From assembly GCA_030536355.1 (NCBI GenBank), contig JAUNQD010000007.1, forward strand, positions 1 to 64,000: a stretch of DNA of 64,000 bases, read 5' to 3'. The notes beneath the pieces are model-generated. The model did not search any database. It saw only the letters and a list, made by a program, of their open reading frames with translations, and was not told the DNA's origin. Below are positions 1 through 8,871 of this stretch, piece by piece. Source of the stretch: Bacillota bacterium. Its GTDB lineage: Bacteria > Bacillota > Clostridia > Peptostreptococcales > Anaerovoracaceae. Each line of letters opens with the position of its first letter. Positions within the stretch are counted from its first letter, which is position 1. The position numbers were made by a program, and so were the translations under genes.

Positions 1-40
1 ACAGAGGGAAAAGTAAAAACGGGTAAACAAAAAATAAAAT

Positions 41-75
41 AGAGCGCTTGGGAAAACCAAGCGCTCTTGTTTTTT
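41..75 (-). terminator. Intrinsic terminator after MBOAT gene
   Basis: An 11-bp perfect stem (41-51 with 57-67, loop GAAAA) is flanked by an A-rich run on the left and a T-rich run on the right. It can stop transcription in both directions and lies just past the MBOAT stop codon on the minus strand. Confidence 0.85.
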
Positions 76-82
76 AATTGTT

Positions 83-1678
83 TTAGAATCCTCTGTAAAT
101 GAATGCCGACGCATCATATCCCGGTCCGTACACACCAAGAACCAACACACATACAAATCCTGCCAGCAGGATCGCCCATCTAAGCGGCAGAGCCATTTCT
201 GCCATCTTCTTTCTGATGTATGTATTGTCTTTATCGCCGCCTCTTTCCTGGATAAGGCTCAAGATGAACCATACGATACATCCGAACAGGATGATATAAA
301 AATCTATGTTTGTCAGTCCCAGTGTCAGGATAGTTTCGCTGAAGCCGCCACCCATATCAGGTCTGAATAATGCACCATACATATATAATGCCGCACCGAA
401 TGATGTCGCCTTGGCAAACATTCTTCCGAAGACTACGATGAAGAATGTCCTTACGATCTGGAATAGTTTCCAAGCCTTGGAGCTTTCATTGATATGAAGC
501 TTCTCGATAGTTTTCTTGAAATACGGTTCGAGAAGAAGGGCCAGAACTATGACAGTACCGTTATATAAGCCGTATGCCACATACTTGAACTCAGCTCCGT
601 GCCAAAGCCCGATGGTGATGAATGTCGCATACTGAGCGATGATAACAGGCACCAGTTTTCCCACTCTGTCGCCTAAGACCTTTCTCATGTCCTTGCCCAG
701 CTTACCGAAGAACTTACTGAGAGCTATGGAATAGAAGATATAGTCTCTTGTCCAGAAACTGAGGGACATGTGCCATCTTCTCCAAAATTCACTCAAGCTT
801 TCGCTAAAGTATGGACGCATGAAGTTATGGCTCATTTCGATACCCATCATCTGCGCTACACCTCTGGCGATATCTATACCACCTGAGAAGTCAGCGTATA
901 TCTGTATAGTGTAGAACAGCAATGCCACGAACACTACACCTCCTGCATAGTCGGTATAGTTATCAAATACTTCAGATGTCAGTATGGCAACTCTGTCGGC
1001 GATTATCAGCTTCTTGAAAAATCCCCAAAGGATCAGCTGCATCCCGAAAGTAAAGTTCTCGTACGAGAATCTATGACCTTCGTAGAGCTGTGCCGCCAGC
1101 TGATCATGCCTTGCGATAGGTCCCTGTATTATCTGCGGAAAGAAAGACATGAAAAGAGCAAACTTGGCGATATTGGTATCGTGACTTATCTTGTTCCTGT
1201 AAAGGTCAAGAATATATGCCGCACTCTGGAATGTATAGAAAGATATTCCCAGAGGGATCAATATCCCCAGTTCCAGCTGCACTCCGCCGATCGCCGCAAA
1301 AGCCAGTTCTATATATGTCTTGAAATATTTCAGTATAGCCAGCACTCCGAAGTTGGCGATCAATATCAAAGCCACCATCTTACGCTTTTTCTTCTGAAGT
1401 TCTGCCTTAAGAGCTTTCTTCTCATCTCTTGTAAGCTCATCCTTATGTTCAGCAAGATATGCCTTCTGATCATCATTTTGCTGACCGATATATCTGCCTC
1501 CCAGGAATGTGATGACAGTTGTCAGGATGACGAATACGAAAGTCTTAGGGCTCGATATCAAATAAAAGGCATAACTGGCTGCCAAAAGTGTCATCCATCT
1601 GCCTTTTATCGGTGTCAAATAATATGCTGCAACTACTACTGCTACAAAAACTAAAAAGATAAATGAAGTAAATGCCAT
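83..1678 (-). CDS. MBOAT family membrane O-acyltransferase (AlgI/DltB-like)
   Basis: A 531-residue polytopic membrane protein of the MBOAT family, which moves acyl groups (acetyl or D-alanyl in known members) from a carrier to extracytoplasmic polymers. The family's conserved parts are visible: an FWRRWHMSLS segment near residue 300 and the membrane histidine in GLWHGAEF near residue 360. The length fits AlgI-type proteins better than the roughly 400-residue DltB. AGGAAA precedes the ATG. It follows a dedicated acyl carrier protein gene by 24 bp, so the acyl donor is probably bound to that carrier; this pairing is typical of dlt-like or cell-surface acylation clusters. A terminator follows directly, so no DltD-type partner belongs to this transcript. 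Substrate unknown. Confidence 0.9.
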   Translation of the reverse strand: MAFTSFIFLVFVAVVVAAYYLTPIKGRWMTLLAASYAFYLISSPKTFVFVILTTVITFLGGRYIGQQNDDQKAYLAEHKDELTRDEKKALKAELQKKKRKMVALILIANFGVLAILKYFKTYIELAFAAIGGVQLELGILIPLGISFYTFQSAAYILDLYRNKISHDTNIAKFALFMSFFPQIIQGPIARHDQLAAQLYEGHRFSYENFTFGMQLILWGFFKKLIIADRVAILTSEVFDNYTDYAGGVVFVALLFYTIQIYADFSGGIDIARGVAQMMGIEMSHNFMRPYFSESLSEFWRRWHMSLSFWTRDYIFYSIALSKFFGKLGKDMRKVLGDRVGKLVPVIIAQYATFITIGLWHGAEFKYVAYGLYNGTVIVLALLLEPYFKKTIEKLHINESSKAWKLFQIVRTFFIVVFGRMFAKATSFGAALYMYGALFRPDMGGGFSETILTLGLTNIDFYIILFGCIVWFILSLIQERGGDKDNTYIRKKMAEMALPLRWAILLAGFVCVLVLGVYGPGYDASAFIYRGF

Positions 1679-1702
1679 TTGATTTCCTCAAGTATCCTTC
1701 GA

Positions 1703-1930
1703 TTATTCCTGCGCCTTAGTGATGAGTTCTACCATAGCGTCAACTGAATTGAAGTTTTCAGGAAGCAGATCTTCAACAGAGATCTCAACATCGAATTCTT
1801 CATTGAATTCTCCAACGATAGCTACGATATCCAGTGATTCAAGAATACCATCGTCGATCAGCTTAGTTTCTTCTTCAAAATCGATGTCTCCTCTGATGTC
1901 TGCCAGGATTTCCAGGATTGTTTCTTTCAT
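1703..1930 (-). CDS. Acyl carrier protein (DltC-like)
   Basis: A 75-residue acidic carrier protein. The phosphopantetheine attachment serine sits in the DDGILESLDIV motif, and the rest has the four-helix pattern of the PP-binding family. A start five codons upstream (ATG at 1945) is possible, but GGAGAA lies about 8 nt before the ATG at 1930, and 75-80 residues is usual for the family. It is the first gene of a two-gene operon with the MBOAT acyltransferase and probably carries the acyl group that enzyme transfers. No adenylating enzyme (DltA-like) is present nearby, so the loading enzyme lies elsewhere. Assignment to D-alanyl or acetyl transfer is not possible from sequence alone. Confidence 0.85.
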   Translation of the reverse strand: MKETILEILADIRGDIDFEEETKLIDDGILESLDIVAIVGEFNEEFDVEISVEDLLPENFNSVDAMVELITKAQE

Positions 1931-2004
1931 GTCTTGTTTCTCCATTCTTTATCTTTTAAATAAATGTCTCTCTCTTTCGTTCAGGCAAATGCCCATACAC
2001 TAGG

Positions 2005-2033
2005 ATTGTAGCACTAATATATTATGGAATCAA
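2005..2033 (-). promoter_or_regulatory. Promoter of ACP-MBOAT operon
   Basis: On the minus strand there is TTGATT, 17 bp, TACAAT, with a TGC extended -10 element directly before the hexamer. It lies about 75 bp upstream of the acyl carrier protein start. Confidence 0.7.
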
Positions 2034-2058
2034 GTGATAATAATGTGAAGAAACGTTG

Positions 2059-3492
2059 CTATTTAGCCTTTTTCTCACTTTCAAGAAGCTCATTATATGC
2101 CCGCTTATCAAGTGGGTATTTATATAGTGCAATTATCGTTATAACGAAGAAAACTACAGGTAATATAGTCGTAGAATTCTCTATCCAGATCTGCGCCGTT
2201 TCGCTCTGGGCAGAACTTTCTCCCGCAAAACCTGCCATCTCCAAGATAATACCGAGAAGCTGTCCGCCTATGCCGGCAGCCAGCGCTTCCACAAGCCCCT
2301 GGAACGATACGATAGTAGCCGATCTGTTCCTTCCGTTTTTGATCCTGTCGTATTCGCAAACATCGTAGAACACCCCCGGCATCACCTGCCAGTAGATTGA
2401 TGTGCATATAGATGCAAAGAGCAGGTATACAGCCAGGTCAGCCATCGCAGGCAAGTCTATGAATTTTGATAGGCACAGTCCCACAGATCCTATGATATAC
2501 GAGATCATAAGTGTATCTCTTCTGTCGGTCACCGCTATCATTTTAGCCATGATAGGTATGTATACGATCCCCAGCAGTGTCTTAGCCAGCATGAATCCCG
2601 AGATCCCCATAGCAGACATGCCCAGGTTGAAGGTCAGATAATACACCATATCAGCTGTGATCATCGTACCGCCGATCAGCGCCGATAAGCTGGCTATGAT
2701 TAGAGGTCTCATAGGCTTTAGTTTCGCTACGGTAATATACTCTCTTACTATGGTCCAAAGTGCGCCTTTGCCATCAGCACTTTGGGCTTTTTGCTCAGGC
2801 GAGCTTTTTGCCTGCGTCCGCTTCGTGCGAAGCTCTGCCTTTTGCATCAGTTCTTCTTCAGAGCATATATCCTTTTTCTTAGAGGCTATCACTGTAGCCA
2901 TGTTAGTAACGAGAGTTATTATGCCCAGCATCAGCCCTGTCATGGACCATGCCTGACTTGGCGTAAGGCCGAAACCTTCCAGGAATTCAACTATGAGAGT
3001 CGGCATCACCATGGCGAACATGGCGCCTATCATATTGAAGAACGATCCGAACAGTCTGAGTATAGTTCTGTCATCATAGTCAGACGTATAATCTACTCCC
3101 AGCGCCAGATATGGCACCACGAAGCCTGTATAGCTGGTCCAGTAGAGCATCAGCAGCAGTCCGTAATATATGGGTTTGATGCTCATCGGCATCTGTATGT
3201 CGGTAAACAGAAGAAACATGGTCAGCATCAGCGGGATGGTGAACACAAAAATAAGCGGTCTCCTCCTGCCGTGTTTTGTGCATACCTTATCTGCCAAATA
3301 TCCGATTATCGGATTGAATACCGCGTTCCACACTGCGCCTATGGCGATGATGGTTCCCGCCACTCCCGGAGAAATACCCGCTATTGTCGTCAGGAAGAAC
3401 AGAAGGAATGTTCCTGCGAAGCTGTAGCCTACCGAATCGCCTAATGAGGCTATACCATATCCAAGTTTTTCTTTGAATGTCGTCTTTTCCAT
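2059..3492 (-). CDS. MFS transporter, glycoside-pentoside-hexuronide:cation symporter type
   Basis: A 477-residue, 12-helix transporter. The N-terminus (KLGYGIASLGDS) and the loop GYLADKVCTKHGRRRP after helix 2 are characteristic of the GPH family, which couples uptake of sugars or glycosides to Na+ or H+. The central cytoplasmic linker (about residues 215-245) is Ala/Ser/Lys-rich and contains a palindromic DNA repeat (2756-2784) also seen elsewhere in the window. The gene stands alone. There is no Shine-Dalgarno sequence; a TGGTATAAT element ends 7 nt before the ATG, so the mRNA may be leaderless. No carbohydrate enzyme lies nearby to suggest the substrate. Confidence 0.88.
   Translation of the reverse strand: MEKTTFKEKLGYGIASLGDSVGYSFAGTFLLFFLTTIAGISPGVAGTIIAIGAVWNAVFNPIIGYLADKVCTKHGRRRPLIFVFTIPLMLTMFLLFTDIQMPMSIKPIYYGLLLMLYWTSYTGFVVPYLALGVDYTSDYDDRTILRLFGSFFNMIGAMFAMVMPTLIVEFLEGFGLTPSQAWSMTGLMLGIITLVTNMATVIASKKKDICSEEELMQKAELRTKRTQAKSSPEQKAQSADGKGALWTIVREYITVAKLKPMRPLIIASLSALIGGTMITADMVYYLTFNLGMSAMGISGFMLAKTLLGIVYIPIMAKMIAVTDRRDTLMISYIIGSVGLCLSKFIDLPAMADLAVYLLFASICTSIYWQVMPGVFYDVCEYDRIKNGRNRSATIVSFQGLVEALAAGIGGQLLGIILEMAGFAGESSAQSETAQIWIENSTTILPVVFFVITIIALYKYPLDKRAYNELLESEKKAK
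2756..2784. repeat. GCAAAG-family palindrome inside MFS linker
   Basis: CAAAGTGC (2756-2763) and GCACTTTG (2777-2784) form 8-bp perfect arms around 13 bp. It falls in the hydrophilic central linker of the symporter. Related palindromes occur at 12349, 28863, 36195, 44171 and 48612. Confidence 0.5.
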
Positions 3493-3499
3493 GAGAGGG

Positions 3500-3508
3500 A
3501 TTATACCA
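3500..3508 (-). promoter_or_regulatory. Extended -10 (TGGTATAAT) abutting the symporter start codon
   Basis: The -10 ends 7 nt before the ATG at 3492, which places the expected transcription start at or within a base or two of the ATG. No ribosome binding site is visible. The upstream part overlaps the T-run of the hydA terminator. Confidence 0.6.
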
Positions 3509-3539
3509 TAAAAAATCGGCGCCGTAAATCGACGCCGAT
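3508..3539 (-). terminator. Terminator of the hydrogenase operon
   Basis: A 10-bp stem (3515-3524 with 3530-3539, one mismatch) with a 5-nt loop. On the minus strand it is followed by TTTTTTAT. It lies just past the hydrogenase stop codon. Confidence 0.85.
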
Positions 3540-3561
3540 CTTAGTTTTAAACTATCAGTTT

Positions 3562-5283
3562 TTAGAGTCCCCATTCCTCTATATTGGTATGAAGCAGCTC
3601 ATGAGATCTATGTGACAATGGTTTTTCAAGAAATTCTTCGTATGTCATCTGCACTGTCGGATTCTCGTGGGAGAATCTGATCTTGGCAGTGCTGTCTATG
3701 CCATAGAGAGTCTTGCTTCTCGTTTCAGCCAGTTCTTCTCCGTCATGGATAGGCTGACCACCACCACCGGCACATCCGCCAGGACAAGCCATTACTTCCA
3801 CGAAGTCATACTCGACCTTACCGGCTTTGATGGCCTCGTTCAGCTTGCGTGTATTACCGAGACCGCTGACAACTGCCACTTTCACAGCAACGCCTTCTAT
3901 TTCGAAGATAGCTTCTTTCCATCCATCCATTCCTCTGACCTTCTTGAAGGCATCCATCTTAGGATTCTTGCCTGTCAGCAGAAAGTATGCAGATCTTAAA
4001 GCCGCTTCCATTACACCTCCGGTCGCACCGAATATGACTCCTGCACCGGTACCTTCACCGAACATATCGTCAAACGGTTCTTCCTTCAGCTCTTCCACCT
4101 TGATCCTGTCTGCATTGATGAGTCTGTCCATTTCTCTTGTAGTCAGCACTAGATCCACATCCTTACCGTGGCCTGCATCGTTGACTTCTGCCACATCACA
4201 TTCGTACTTCTTGGCAGTGCATGGCATGATCGATACGGAGAAGATCTTATCAGGGTCTATACCCAGCTTATGGGCTATGTATGTCTTACTGATAGCCCCG
4301 AACATCTGCTGCGGTGACTTGGCGCTGGACAAGTTACCTGCCAACTCAGGATACTGTGTCTTGACGAATCTTATCCAGCCCGGGCAGCAAGATGTGAACA
4401 TTGGCCATTTGTACTCGTCTCTGTGAGTGAATCTTTCGAGGAACTCACTTCCCTCTTCCATGATGGTAAGATCAGCAGTATAAACTGTATCGAAAATATA
4501 ATCGAAGCCGATCTGCCTGAGGGCACTTACCAGCTTGCCTGTGGTGGATTCTTCTCTGTAAAGTCCCACGCCTTCGCCCCATGCAGCTCTTACTGCAGGC
4601 GCGATCTGCACCATAGTGATCTTATCGGGATCGGCAAGAGCATCCAGCATCCTGCCGGTATCATTTCTTTCTCTGAGAGCCCCTACAGGGCAGTGAGTTA
4701 TACACTGTCCGCAGAAAGCGCAGTCAGCTTCTTCTATCGGTTCATTATGTGCTACGCCTACTGTTGTCCTGTATCCGCTTCCTGTGATGTCCCATACATT
4801 CATGCTCTGGATCTTATCGCAAATCTGGATACATCTCATGCACTTGATACACTTGGAGGCATCTCTGATGAGAGGCACATTGTAATTCCATTTGGAAACT
4901 TCTGCGACATTTTCATAAGAAACTTCCAATATGCCCAGATCGTTAGCTATCTTTTGAAGGCTGCAATTACCGCTTCTCACGCAAGTAGCGCACTTACAGT
5001 CATGATCCGAAAGAATAAGTTCTACATTTATCCTTCTTGTCTTTCTTACCTTAGGGCTGTTCGTATATATCTGCATACCCTCTTCTACAGGTGTATTGCA
5101 TGCTGTTATGAGGGTGTCCATACCTTTGTTTTCAACGATACATACTCTGCAGGCACCTATCTCATTTATTCCTTCCAGATAACAGAGATGAGGGATATCT
5201 ATGCCTACTTCACGAGCAGCTTCCAGAATGGTAGTGCCTTCGCTTACAGTTATTTTTTGATCGTTTATAGTCAAGCTTACCAT
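3562..5283 (-). CDS. hydA: [FeFe] hydrogenase catalytic subunit, multi-cluster type
   Basis: Catalyses reversible H2 formation from protons and electrons. At 573 residues it matches the length of the clostridial CpI enzyme. Domains in order: an N-terminal [2Fe-2S] ferredoxin domain (Cys34, 45, 48, 62); a His-Cys3 cluster (His94, Cys98, 101, 107); two [4Fe-4S] clusters (Cys145/148/151/155 and 188/191/194/198); then the H-cluster domain with all three signatures, TSCCP (Cys299/300), MPCTAKK (Cys355) and the MACPGGC motif (Cys500/504). All catalytic residues are present, including the proton-transfer Cys299. The start overlaps the preceding oxidoreductase gene by 7 nt, with its GGAGG inside that gene's end, so the two are translationally coupled. 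Maturation would need the hydE/G/F genes at 41-45 kb. Confidence 0.97.
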   Translation of the reverse strand: MVSLTINDQKITVSEGTTILEAAREVGIDIPHLCYLEGINEIGACRVCIVENKGMDTLITACNTPVEEGMQIYTNSPKVRKTRRINVELILSDHDCKCATCVRSGNCSLQKIANDLGILEVSYENVAEVSKWNYNVPLIRDASKCIKCMRCIQICDKIQSMNVWDITGSGYRTTVGVAHNEPIEEADCAFCGQCITHCPVGALRERNDTGRMLDALADPDKITMVQIAPAVRAAWGEGVGLYREESTTGKLVSALRQIGFDYIFDTVYTADLTIMEEGSEFLERFTHRDEYKWPMFTSCCPGWIRFVKTQYPELAGNLSSAKSPQQMFGAISKTYIAHKLGIDPDKIFSVSIMPCTAKKYECDVAEVNDAGHGKDVDLVLTTREMDRLINADRIKVEELKEEPFDDMFGEGTGAGVIFGATGGVMEAALRSAYFLLTGKNPKMDAFKKVRGMDGWKEAIFEIEGVAVKVAVVSGLGNTRKLNEAIKAGKVEYDFVEVMACPGGCAGGGGQPIHDGEELAETRSKTLYGIDSTAKIRFSHENPTVQMTYEEFLEKPLSHRSHELLHTNIEEWGL

Positions 5284-7136
5284 TTCTCGTTCCTCCCTCC
5301 TCTAAATGCGCCGAAGCCATTGTAATCACATCTCAGGCAGCGGCTTGCTTCCTGCATAGCTTCTTCCAGTGACAATCCCTGTTCGATTTCGAGGAAGTCG
5401 CTTCCGCGCTGGTTGGCATATCTCAGCTTCATCTCAGCTCTTCCGCAAGGTTTCTTATCCATCTGCTTAGGAATAGGGATCTCTACGTCTACGCTGATTT
5501 CATGATGATAACCAAGATATTCATCTATGTTGGCCGCAGCAACTTTTCCTGCTGCAATAGCATTGATAACTGTTGATGGTCCTGTTACGCAGTCTCCTCC
5601 TGCGAAAACTCCGTCTATCTTTTCGACTGATGCGCTTCTGTTCGCCGAGAACAGCCCCTTTGACTCTACTACAGGAACTCCCGAATCTTCGAAGTCCGCA
5701 TAGTCGATGCCCTGACCTATCGCAGAGATTATGATATGACATGGTATACGCTCTTCATCTGCTTGTGCAGCCACAGGTCTAGGTCTTCCCGATTTATCAG
5801 ACTCACCTGCGATCTGAGGCTGTACCCAAAGAGCCTTGACTTCATCATCCGCATCAAGCTCTATCCTTACCGGCGCCTTCAGTTCAACGAGAGTGCATCC
5901 CTCTGCTATTGCTCCATCGATTTCTTCAGGCAGCGCTGTCATGTCATCCTTTCTTCTTCTGTAAACGATGTTGACTTCTGATGCACCAAGTCTCTTGGCA
6001 GTTCTGGCAACGTCCATAGCTACATTGCCACCGCCGATAACTACGACCGACTTATTCTTAAAATCAGGCATAGCATCATCACCGATGCCTCTCAGCATCT
6101 CAACTGCAGGTATAACTCCTTCGCCATACTCACCTTCGATGCCAAGGGACTTATGAGTGTGAGCCCCGATGGAGATATATACGGCATCATAATCAGCGAT
6201 CAATTCCTTCATGCTCTGTTCTTTATCTGCATCGTAGTCAGTCTTCACTTCTACGCCGGCAGATAGTATAGCATCTATATCCCACTGCAGTCTTTCTCTA
6301 GGCAGTCTATAGTTAGGGATACCGTATCTGAGCATGCCGCCCAGCTGACTTCTCTTCTCGAATATAGTAGGCTTATGTCCCATAAGCGCTAGGAAGTAAG
6401 CTGCAGTAAGTCCGCTTGGTCCTCCACCTATGATAGCGACACGCTTTCCTGTATCGTCCATCTTGCCAGGAACAGGAACTGTTTCACTGCAGTTGTCTAC
6501 TGCGAATCGCTTCATGCCTCTGATATTCACAGCAGTATCCATCAGCTTTCTTCTGCATCGTTCTTCACACGGATGCTCACAAATAAGTGCGCATACTGTA
6601 GGGAACGGATTGTCTTTTCTTATCAGTTTGACTGCATCATCATATCTGCCTTCACTGACAAGCGCTGTATATCCCGGTATATCTACTCCTGCCGGACATT
6701 TAGCTACACATGGTACAGGCTGTTTGTTTGCTATGATATTATCTGCACATCTGTTACGCAGGATATGTTCCTCGTAATCTTCCCTGAAACCTTTGATCCC
6801 TCTGAGAACCATATTTGCTGCCTCTGTGCCTATAGCACAGTCAGCAGAATCTCTGATGGCTTCAGCCGTGCTCTGCATCAGCTCTAGATCTGCCATTGAA
6901 CTCTCTTCATTAAGTGTCAGGATCTTGTCGTACAGCTTCAGCAACTGGCCTATTCCTACGCGGCACGGCACACATTTACCACATGTCTGCGCATGGCACA
7001 GCTTCAGGAATGATGCGGCCATGTCAACAGGACATTGTCCCGGAGGGCTGGCTATTATCCTTCTCTCTATGTCTCCGTACAGACCTTCTACAACCACTTG
7101 AGCTCTGTCTTTAGCTCTGAATTCCAATCTGCTCAT
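5277..7136 (-). CDS. NuoF C-terminal/GltD-type flavin oxidoreductase, hydrogenase electron-transfer subunit
   Basis: A 619-residue fusion. Residues 1-125 resemble only the C-terminal iron-sulfur part of NuoF/HydB, with the [4Fe-4S] motif CGKCVPCRVG and a later Cys; the FMN/NADH-binding half of NuoF is missing. From about residue 135 it is a glutamate-synthase small-subunit-like (GltD/NfnB) module: an N-terminal iron-sulfur region (CVAKCPAGVDIPGY, CEHPCEERC), an FAD fold (VAIIGGGPSGLTAAYF) and a nucleotide fold (VVVIGGGNVAMDVART). AGGTGG precedes the ATG. It is the first gene of an operon with the hydrogenase. It most likely passes electrons between NAD(P)H and the hydrogenase; which nucleotide is used and whether bifurcation occurs cannot be read from sequence. 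Confidence 0.88.
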   Translation of the reverse strand: MSRLEFRAKDRAQVVVEGLYGDIERRIIASPPGQCPVDMAASFLKLCHAQTCGKCVPCRVGIGQLLKLYDKILTLNEESSMADLELMQSTAEAIRDSADCAIGTEAANMVLRGIKGFREDYEEHILRNRCADNIIANKQPVPCVAKCPAGVDIPGYTALVSEGRYDDAVKLIRKDNPFPTVCALICEHPCEERCRRKLMDTAVNIRGMKRFAVDNCSETVPVPGKMDDTGKRVAIIGGGPSGLTAAYFLALMGHKPTIFEKRSQLGGMLRYGIPNYRLPRERLQWDIDAILSAGVEVKTDYDADKEQSMKELIADYDAVYISIGAHTHKSLGIEGEYGEGVIPAVEMLRGIGDDAMPDFKNKSVVVIGGGNVAMDVARTAKRLGASEVNIVYRRRKDDMTALPEEIDGAIAEGCTLVELKAPVRIELDADDEVKALWVQPQIAGESDKSGRPRPVAAQADEERIPCHIIISAIGQGIDYADFEDSGVPVVESKGLFSANRSASVEKIDGVFAGGDCVTGPSTVINAIAAGKVAAANIDEYLGYHHEISVDVEIPIPKQMDKKPCGRAEMKLRYANQRGSDFLEIEQGLSLEEAMQEASRCLRCDYNGFGAFRGGRNEKW

Positions 7137-7190
7137 ATATGGTCCACCTGCCTTTCTGATGTTTGTATCAAGATTATCGGTACACCCGAC

Positions 7191-7210
7191 TTATGTAACT
7201 AGTTTCATAA
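7191..7210. promoter_or_regulatory. Operator palindrome at the hydrogenase promoter
   Basis: A 20-bp palindrome (TTATGTAACTAGTTTCATAA) with one mismatched pair, just downstream of the -10 element and overlapping the expected start of transcription. A perfect 16-bp version lies at 19089-19104 at the same place in a second promoter. The binding protein is unknown. Confidence 0.7.
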
Positions 7211-7214
7211 CGTG

Positions 7215-7242
7215 ATTTTAGCACTTTTTCAGAATATTTCAA
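7215..7242 (-). promoter_or_regulatory. Promoter of the hydrogenase operon
   Basis: On the minus strand TTGAAA, 16 bp, TAAAAT with a TGC extended -10. The spacer and flanks match the promoter at 19110-19137 closely. Confidence 0.75.
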
Positions 7243-7253
7243 GAGTTTTACAG

Positions 7254-7286
7254 CAAAAACCTGCCAAAGATCATTCTCCGGCAGGT
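7254..7286 (-). terminator. Terminator after ygjV-like gene
   Basis: ACCTGCC/GGCAGGT arms (7259-7265 and 7280-7286), followed on the minus strand by TTTTTGC. It separates the esterase-dehydratase operon from the hydrogenase promoter. Confidence 0.8.
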
Positions 7287-7314
7287 CAACTTCTTATATA
7301 TTTACCTGCATTCT

Positions 7315-7854
7315 CTATTCTTTATTCCCGAATTCCGGGTCGCCCATGTTCTTCCATCCATATCTATATACCGACACAAGGATCGATATGATAGTGATGG
7401 ATTCACTGAGAACACCGCCGATGGATCCGACAAAAATATCATAGATGACCCATGCAGGTGATGCGCACACAAGATTGCTGAGCCTTATCTTCTGCGCATT
7501 GTTGGTCCAATATCCTATAGTGCTGCCGACAAGAGCCACAAACGGCAAGAGACTAAGCGGTCCTGCCCACGTGAAGATCAATATCATCGTGCATACAGCG
7601 CATATCACCACAACCCAGCCCTTCCACTTGAGCCACTCATACTTATCCGACTTGCTTATCATTACATTTCTGATGATTATCATGATCAGATTAAAGCAAC
7701 CGCTCCATGCCCCGAGCAAAATGAACTGCAGTGTAAACAATCCCGTTCCCGCCGTCTGTATCCAATAAAGAGCTTTGTTTGATTTTATCTGGTATGAGAT
7801 TATGAAGCATGCCATACCGAATATGCCTATACCTTGTATTATAATGTCATTCAT
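7315..7854 (-). CDS. YgjV family inner-membrane protein
   Basis: A 179-residue integral membrane protein with five to six predicted helices; the paired helices near the N-terminus (GIGIFGMACFIISYQIKS) are typical of the YgjV family, whose role is not established. GGAG lies upstream and the gene follows the threonine dehydratase by 21 bp, so it is the last gene of that operon. A terminator follows. No active-site motif is visible. A transport or transport-accessory role linked to amino-acid catabolism is only a guess from position. Confidence 0.75.
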   Translation of the reverse strand: MNDIIIQGIGIFGMACFIISYQIKSNKALYWIQTAGTGLFTLQFILLGAWSGCFNLIMIIIRNVMISKSDKYEWLKWKGWVVVICAVCTMILIFTWAGPLSLLPFVALVGSTIGYWTNNAQKIRLSNLVCASPAWVIYDIFVGSIGGVLSESITIISILVSVYRYGWKNMGDPEFGNKE

Positions 7855-7875
7855 TTCAGTCTGATTCTCCAGTCA

Positions 7876-8853
7876 TTATACTCTATCTTTGAATTCCGCC
7901 AGTAAGTTGCAGACTAATTCACTGTCTATGTTTCCTCCGCTCACAACCATGGCAATATTGCTGCCGCCTACGCGCTCAGGCTCATCTATCACCGCTGCAA
8001 GAGCTGCTGCTCCGGCACCCTCTACTATGAACTTCTCATTGAGAGCCATATGTACGATCGCCTTTTTTATAGTTTCTTCCTTCACTTCGATGATATCATC
8101 GACAAGTGGTTCAAGGATCTCGTACGAAAGCTTACCAATACCGCCAACCAGTGCATCACACACAGTGTCTCCCGTCACCGGATACTCCTCATAAAACACC
8201 TTGTTTTCGAAGGCCTTTATCATAGCCGGACAAGCCTCAGTCTGTACACCTATCACTCTGATACCGGGCTTGATGGCTTTGACAGCTGTAGCTATACCTG
8301 TGATAAGTCCGCCTCCGCCGATCGGCACTACAACAGTGTCGATCTCAGGATCCTGCTCCAGCAGCTCGATGCCTATAGTCCCCTGACCTGCATAGATCTT
8401 AGGATCATCATAATATGCATCGATGAATGTCATGCCGTTGCTTTCTATATGAGCCATACCCATGGCATGGGCCTCATCGTAATTCTTTCCCATCAGCAGA
8501 GCTTCGCCACCATAGTAGCGGATCTTGTCAACCTTTGCCTGAGGCGTAGTAGCCGGCACGATTATCTGTGCCTTTTCTATGCCGAGGATCTTAGCTGCGT
8601 AGCTGACAGATGCTCCGTGATTTCCGGAAGAGATCGTGGCTACTCCCCGCTGACGTTCTTCTTCGGTCAGAGTAGTCATCTTACTCATGGCACCTCTTAT
8701 CTTGAAGCTCTTCACAGTCTGAAAAGGCTCCAGCTTAAAAGAATACTTCTTCTCTTCTGTGCTGAGGTGCATGGACGTCTCAAGAGGCGTCCTGCGAATA
8801 TATGGTTTTATGCGGTCGTATGCCGCCTTTATATCTTCATATCCAAAGCTCAC
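7876..8853 (-). CDS. Threonine/serine dehydratase (PLP-dependent)
   Basis: A 325-residue PLP enzyme of fold type II that deaminates L-threonine to 2-oxobutyrate (or L-serine to pyruvate). The PLP-binding lysine lies in SFKIRGAM near residue 50, the substrate loop SSGNHGASVSYAA near residue 75, and the phosphate-binding glycine loop GGGGLITG near residue 175. It has no C-terminal ACT regulatory domain, so it resembles catabolic TdcB-type enzymes rather than long IlvA; a feedback-insensitive role in fermentation is likely. It lies between a DMT transporter and a YgjV-like membrane protein in one operon. Confidence 0.93.
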   Translation of the reverse strand: MSFGYEDIKAAYDRIKPYIRRTPLETSMHLSTEEKKYSFKLEPFQTVKSFKIRGAMSKMTTLTEEERQRGVATISSGNHGASVSYAAKILGIEKAQIIVPATTPQAKVDKIRYYGGEALLMGKNYDEAHAMGMAHIESNGMTFIDAYYDDPKIYAGQGTIGIELLEQDPEIDTVVVPIGGGGLITGIATAVKAIKPGIRVIGVQTEACPAMIKAFENKVFYEEYPVTGDTVCDALVGGIGKLSYEILEPLVDDIIEVKEETIKKAIVHMALNEKFIVEGAGAAALAAVIDEPERVGGSNIAMVVSGGNIDSELVCNLLAEFKDRV

Positions 8854-8871
8854 TTCGTCTCTCCTTTTCTG

